Shown: one piece after another, positions 58,601-64,000 of the stretch | Layout: each line of letters opens with the position of its first letter | How positions within the stretch are numbered: position 1 is the stretch's first letter | Assembly (NCBI GenBank): GCA_021229015.1 | Contig: CM037778.1 | Coordinates: 16,871,214 to 16,935,213, forward strand | Direction: 5' to 3' | Length of the DNA stretch: 64,000 nt | Source of the DNA: Solen grandis | Lineage: Eukaryota; Mollusca; Bivalvia; Adapedonta; Solenidae | Notes under the pieces: generated by a model | The model's input: only the letters and a program-made list of their open reading frames with translations | What the model was told of the DNA's origin: nothing | Database searches by the model: none | Position numbers and translations under genes: made by a program

Positions 58601-58959
58601 TTATTCATGTACAAGTATTTAACCATAAAAAGGTTGCAACATACATGTTTTTGGTATTGCTTGCAGTCAAAACATCTTATTAAAAGGGCGCCGAAGGTTG
58701 TGGGTCCCAACCCCGTTGTGGGCTAGGATTTTTTTATGACCTTCCCATGCACAAAGACTGGTTCAACCCAGGAGGCGGCGGGAGGAATTAGTTTAAGTTG
58801 TAGGAACATGTTTCCCAATCGATGTATATTGTTTGTGTTACAGATCTATCCAAGATTGTGACGAGTGCGGGTTAGTAAATTGGTAGATCAAGAAATCGGA
58901 ATTAAGTGTAAATTCTGCCTTCGCAAAAATCAAAAAGCAGGGACAAATTGACTTTAATG

Positions 58960-59215
58960 CATTTTTATGCCCCTGGACCGATAGATCTTGAGGGCATATT
59001 GGTTTTGGTATGTATGTTTGTCTTTTTGTTACAAAATAATAACCTTGACCATAACACAGAAGTCATCCACCTACAGCCTCCAAACTTCACAGGTGATGAA
59101 ATCTACCCGCTAGACCCATTTAGAGGTCACGTGGTCAAAAGTCAACTGACCTTGACCCCCAAGTCGTAAGCCCCCACCCAGGGGCGGGGGGACATGGTGT
59201 TTAATCGAACATAGC
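58960..59215 (+). repeat. Short dispersed element (GCCCCTGGACCG type)
   Basis: tgcccctggaccgatagatc with a gagggcatattgg partner, then one core unit with aggtcacgtggtcaaaagtc and a G-rich tail (cacccaggggcggggg). A related start (ctacagatcttgggggcaaattg) is at about 770. The next stretch, 59216-60028, shows no recognised feature. Confidence 0.45.
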
Positions 59216-60028
59216 ATTTGTTTCTTCAAATATTTATTATTAGTTATGCACTGTATATGCGTTAAGATTGACATATGACACCGAAGAAAAAAAACACAGT
59301 AGCAAATTTTTGTTTTTTTGTTTGTATATATGCAAGAATTTTGGGATGTATATAGGAGGTAGCGATTTATTGTTTTATGGTACTTTTTACCTTAATTATT
59401 ACTCTGTGTTGAAAGGTGAGAGCTATACTGAAATAGCTGTATGCCATGTTTTGTCATCAACTTTTTTAAAATGACATCTGCTTGGAAACCCCCGGCCAGA
59501 ATTGTCTGTTTATTTAATACAAGAACAAGAACCATTAATTATTCTGTTGTCTGAAATATATTCAGAACCTTTTGTGTATTATTATTGTTATTATTGCCGT
59601 TTTTACATTAAGTAGGATAAGCAGATTTAGATCAATCCCCAGGGCAAATATTTTGGAAGCATGAACAACAGCACCAAAGGTAAAAAAGTGTGTCTTTAAA
59701 TAGTAGAAAACGGTGTTTATTGTATATTAGATGTAAAACATTTTAAGCTGTGGCCTAGTAAAGTGATAAGGTAAATGATGATTATTTTGAAGTTTGATAA
59801 TGCAAATCTGACTTCAGCACACCGCCTCAATGACGCAATTCTTTGATGAGATGTGAAGACGACTCATTGACGTTAGGAATTTCGAATTAGCTATTTATAT
59901 ATCAGTCAGTTAGACGTTTCATAAAGTCATATCATAAAGCGTTTCAAAGGTCATATCATAAGTGAGTTTTTTGTGACATTTGTTCTGCTATCATGTTTAC
60001 AGGCTTGATGTTTACATGATTCCTTACC

Positions 60029-60262
60029 GTCCCCGGTGGCCTAGTGGTTAGAGTGTCCGCCTGGGGAGCAGGAGCTTGTGGATTCAATCCCTGGCCGCGA
60101 CATACCAAAGTCGTAAAAATGTTACTGGTATAGCTCCCTTGCTTGGAGCTCAGCATATAAGGGTATTTCCAGGTGTCAGGATAAATTTGCTGGGTATGAT
60201 ATCATGCCAGATGTCTGCGCCATGATACTGAAGTGTGGCAGCACTATATCTGTCTCATTACT
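60029..60262 (+). mobile_element. tRNA-derived SINE, family A, with intact promoter boxes
   Basis: Head gtccccggtggcctagtggt continues with tagagtgtccgcc (A box tggcctagtggttagagtg) and B box gtggattcaatcc, then gcgacataccaaagtcg, the ctcccttgcttgg body and a decayed 3' part ending cactatatctgtctcat. It gives the best view of the family A head. Confidence 0.75.
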
Positions 60263-60269
60263 TTTACTT

Positions 60270-60620
60270 TCTGCTCAGGTGAGGTATTGTGATACGTCTT
60301 TGTCCTTCGTCTGTCGTACGTCGTCAACTTTTGCTTTAAACGACATCTCTTCCTCCTAAACCACAGAGCAGATTTTGATGAAACTTTACAGGAATGATCC
60401 TTAGGCGGTACAGGGCAAAAATAGCAGCTAAAATCGTTCCGGCCCACCTGCCAAGATGGTCGCCAGAGCTAAAAATAGAATTATCTTTAAAATACATCTC
60501 CCTAACCGCTGAGCAGAATTTTCATGAAACTTTACAGGAATTATCCATAGGTGATACTGAGCAAACATAGCTTAAATCGTACCAGTCCGCCTACCAAGAT
60601 GGTTGCCAGAAGGTTTTTTT
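60270..60620 (+). repeat. Family 1 fragment, no 3' end
   Basis: ctgctcaggtgaggtattgtgatacg, tcgtctgtcgtacgtcgtc and two core units (gacatctcttcctcctaaacc, actttacaggaatgatccttagg). Truncated. Confidence 0.5.
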
Positions 60621-60846
60621 AGATATACATGTACATGTATTTAATTGTATCGGATGATTTTCTTTAAAGTACTTAGAAATGCTCGATATCCAATACTTCG
60701 CAGAGCGCGCACACTTCTTTCCAACATTATCGAACAACTAAAAGTACATGCACACGTTTAAGTACAAGAAACAGTCTTAACGTTTTCACGTGCATCAAGA
60801 TTTTTTAGAGACAGAAAATAATTTAAAAAAAAAACATCTGTGGGAT

Positions 60847-60905
60847 TCGAACCAGGAGCTCATTTAGACAAACCAAATACGATGCCAACGCTCAACCGAT
60901 TTGAC
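60847..60905 (-). other. tRNA-like fragment
   Basis: On the minus strand: cggttgagcgttggcatcg (A-box-like) and ctggttcgaatccc (B box). Likely the head of a lost SINE or a tRNA pseudogene; acceptor stem not found. Confidence 0.4.
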
Positions 60906-63600
60906 TTCTGAGTAACTGTAGGATACGCTATTGTCAATATGCTATGTTGATAAGTACTCCTTATCTATATAAAAGACATAAAATAATATATAAAATAATG
61001 TCGCCGAATGCCGAGGATAATCGGAAGGTTTACCTTTGACATGCGAATATCATATGAGTGCAAGGACAATACTCATATTCTTTACCATAGAACTTCGCTA
61101 AAAAAAAGAAACTGAACATACTTTCAAGATCATGAAAGCTATGGTCACGAAAGTTATCGAGAGTGAGAAAGTCATTGAGTCGTCTTCAGATCCGCATAGC
61201 ATAGCGTCATTGAGGAGGTGTACTTTAGTCAGATTGCAAATCTGCTTGCCTACTTTTATGTACAATTGTTGTATAAGATGTGGCTATACATTAACATTAT
61301 GCACATATTAGTTGTACTAGTGTTACTGATCTAATTTGTTGATATCGAACTGAGTAGATGTATATATAAGATATCCTTCTATTGTATATATAATCCAATA
61401 TATTAGGTTTGTAACCCAATGTAAAATTACTAAATGTAAAGGTAGTTAATTATCTTGCATTATGAAATACAGAACAGGTCTTAAAAGTTACCAAAGTAAA
61501 TACATTGGTGTAATGATTGTTGTTTTGTTGTTGTTGCTTGTTTGTTGTTGTTGTAACAGTAAAATTACTTGATATATATTTTTGTTTTTGTTGCTTTTAA
61601 TTGTGTAACGTATGTGTAATACGGAAATGGATATCCCTTTCTTTTACTCCACTAATCCCGTTTTGCTGATTTTCTTTGGCCATTTATAAATATTCAAATG
61701 ACTTAGAGTCTTAATGTTGTGTTAAGCATAAACTGGAACAGTACAGGAGAAAAGTCAAGTGGCTTGTAATTTTGTACTGTTTTATTGGTGGATCTTGTAG
61801 TTAATGATATCATTTGAGGGCCGAACATGATTTAATGAACAACAAATGTATTTGCCTTGTACCTTTTAGATTAACCAAGGATATATTCGTTAACTGTTGT
61901 TCTTCATGTACGGCGAATTTTCGATGCCCACCACTGGCTAACGTCACACAATTTCATTCATAGTATTTGCTTCATTGATAAGTTTTTCTCGCTTACGGAT
62001 CGTTACGGAGTTTTTGTTGTGACAACATTTATGATAAAATGATAAATAAATTAAATAAAGTGGATTTTTGTGCACTTTATTTATGTAAGATATGTAAACA
62101 ACACAACATAAAACAGTATAAGAACCCCAATGAAAATGTTATAGTTTTTATATATGATGTGATGGGTATGACCTTTTTCTCATTATTTCATATTGATTTC
62201 TACATCATTTGTTTCATATGTGTTGTATATTTATTGTTTACTTTGCCATTTAAATGTACATTTTATAAATGAAATGATCTAAATAAAAGGTGAATATAAA
62301 TGTTGCACAAAGTGCATTAAACTGAATTTAAGTACTGAAGTTAACATCGGATTTTTTTTTCAGTAATGAAATTGTCCATGATTTTCCGTATAAACATTTT
62401 TTCCGAAGGTTCTCGCTTGTATATGTCTTGATCTATTTAAAGATAATTTAGTAGATTGTCATTTTTCTAATCCAAGATATGTATATGTATGCAGAAATAC
62501 CATATTTGAGAATCATTTCTGAAAGAAATATGTACACATAGTAATGATGTATTTTAACCAAGAATTATTCTTAGTATCAGTACCACTACTTTACAATTTC
62601 TCTTACTTAGAACTATAACAACAACAACTCTCAACAAAAACTGAAATTTGAATCAGGGAGATATATTTCGACATACTTATTTCAGATACGTTTTCATAAC
62701 AACATGAGCAATGCTTAGTCGCATTATTATTCTGTTTTATTCGAACATGATCTAAAACAAAAAAGTACAGCTCAAATGTCTGAAATATTTTCTGAAATGT
62801 ATTTCTTCTATTCTACCTGGGTTCCTCTGTGAGAAGCTGGACGTCGCTATATGATTGAATTACTGTCACAGACACGGTGAACTCCATCACAAGTTGTATC
62901 GCTTGTTTTAAAGTTTTAAATATGTTATATATTGTTTGCTTAATATGCTAATCAGAATTTGTGTTTGCTTGTCTAATTATAAAGTATTCTCTTCCGTCTT
63001 TGTATTGCATTTCATTACGTGCCTTAATTCAAATCATAGTCCATGAATAGGAAAACGACAGTTAATAAGGAACCCCTCTCAATCAAAGAAAGTTACATAT
63101 TTTTTATTTGGTCATCTGGGTTTCGAAAACAACAATACAACTTTGAAGTAGAGTTAATGTTTCTCACAAATGTTGTAAGGAGTATATAGAGCAACATCAG
63201 AGGGTTATCTTGTTTTCCTGTCGCTTTTACATACATGAGCTTTAATCTCTTATCTTTTATCTAATTACCTATCATTGTATTACGATTGATAATAAAATTA
63301 TTAGAACTGACAGATCATCTTTATATGCATTTCCTGGCGTTACAAAATATTTAAGTTTGGCATATCATATACTCTTCAGTATGTTTCATTTATTTGGCTG
63401 GCTTCGTACCATATGTTTTTGAATTGAAGTGTTAAGAACCAAAGGTGGTGTACATGTAACTTGATAATAGTGTGTCAGTTGATACAATTGTGGTACGGCA
63501 TAATACGTTGCCTGTTTTATTCTTAACTGGGGTACATGTAGTTTGTCACATGTACGTTTAGAAATTGTTAAACCTGTGATTTGTTACATGTATACACAAC
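60906..63600. other. Downstream intergenic DNA
   Basis: AT-rich sequence with a gttgttgttg microsatellite at about 61520-61556 and a family B SINE body fragment at about 62813-62888 (gagaagctggacgtcgctat). No gene recognised on either strand. Confidence 0.55.
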
Positions 63601-63601
63601 G

Positions 63602-63905
63602 GTTCAGGTGGTCAATTGCTTAAAGCGCCCGCCTGTTACCGGTATGCATGCCTATGGGTCACCCCTGCCACGAGCGAAGTCGATAAAAATAGTACTGGTA
63701 TATCTTCCTTTCTTTGTGCCAAGCATATAAGGGTACTTTTAGGATTAGATGGTCCGGTGTCAGGATAATGTGAGTGGGTGTGGTATGCCACATATCTACC
63801 CCGTGATACTGCAGTACGGCAGCACTATGTCTGTCTCATGTAAACAAAGTCCCCACCGTCTGAAATAATGTTGGTGGGGCGTTAAACGTAAGTCAGCAAA
63901 CGCGT
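63602..63905 (+). mobile_element. tRNA-derived SINE, family A, diverged head
   Basis: Head ggttcaggtggtcaattgct, then body gtcgataaaaatagtactgg, gccaagcatataagggtac, ggtgtcaggataatgtgag and end ggggcgttaaacgtaagtcag. The body is well kept while the head differs from the 60029 copy. Confidence 0.65.
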
Positions 63906-64000
63906 ATGTACAGATTTTAATTGTTTTACTTGTATTTTTGCTATATGTATTTATTCAAACTGTAGACTGCGTTCATTGTACATGTATTTTGCTACATGTA

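Noticed and set aside
58683..58790. tRNA-like ggttgtgggtcccaacccc
   Set aside because: B-box-like only; no A box or pairing stems, so not listed as an RNA gene.
62039..62272. 77-codon ORF rich in aromatic residues
   Set aside because: AT-rich chance ORF; no start context, splice sites or homologous motif.
56706..64000. Search for PARP catalytic exons downstream
   Set aside because: No sequence resembling the ART signature or WWE was seen in any + frame; absence by eye is not proof.

Overview
The window is eukaryotic nuclear DNA, AT-rich, with short exons (41 to 1129 nt) in long introns crowded with small dispersed repeats. Repeat content (tRNA-derived SINEs, short elements with tandem-repeat cores, mariner remnants) and a PARP14-like macrodomain gene fit a bivalve mollusc. 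That is inference; no marker here fixes the species. One scaffold gap (100 N) lies at 19137-19236.

Only one gene is well supported. It is on the + strand, with 13 exons visible between 5464 and 56705 and its 5' end outside the window or unrecognised. Splice sites are GT/AG and reading phases chain from exon to exon, with one problem at a poly-A run in exon 7. The visible protein is about 1370 residues. In order it has the rest of a macrodomain (exons 1-3), an unrecognised middle (exons 4-7), a small proline/lysine-rich linker (exons 8-9), an alpha/beta region that may be KH-like followed by three tandem macrodomains (exons 10-13), and a stop. Of these three macrodomains only the central one keeps the ADP-ribose-binding signature. 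No WWE or ADP-ribosyltransferase domain follows, so the product looks like a reader (or possibly eraser) of ADP-ribose marks rather than a writer.

The introns and flanks are largely mobile DNA. The most striking pattern is that several sequence families, unrelated in their cores, share one terminal layout: subterminal inverted repeats of 7-11 bp, a GTCC-rich stretch just inside the 5' end, often a tandem-repeat core, and near the 3' end a short hairpin followed within 0-8 nt by CTAG or CTTG and then usually TT. This resembles non-autonomous Helentron/Helitron elements (HINE or pearl-like). In the commonest family the 5' and 3' subterminal repeats vary together (CCTGAG/CTCAGG against CCAGAG/CTCTGG). 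Elements are nested in one another, and three end within about 10-90 nt of splice acceptors of the gene.

Layout: 1-5460, stacked elements; 5464-6224, macrodomain exons; 6225-12588, five elements ending at exon 3; 12599-25713, small exons among SINEs, a gap, elements and a mariner relic; 25714-36303, intron with a nested 4.8 kb element holding a roughly 17-copy array; 36304-37432, the large exon; 37433-43598, intron with a clear single Helentron-like element, a Tigger-like relic and a MITE; 43599-48920, two macrodomain exons; 48921-56484, repeat-rich intron; 56485-56705, last exon; 56706-64000, downstream DNA with SINEs and repeats and no recognisable gene.
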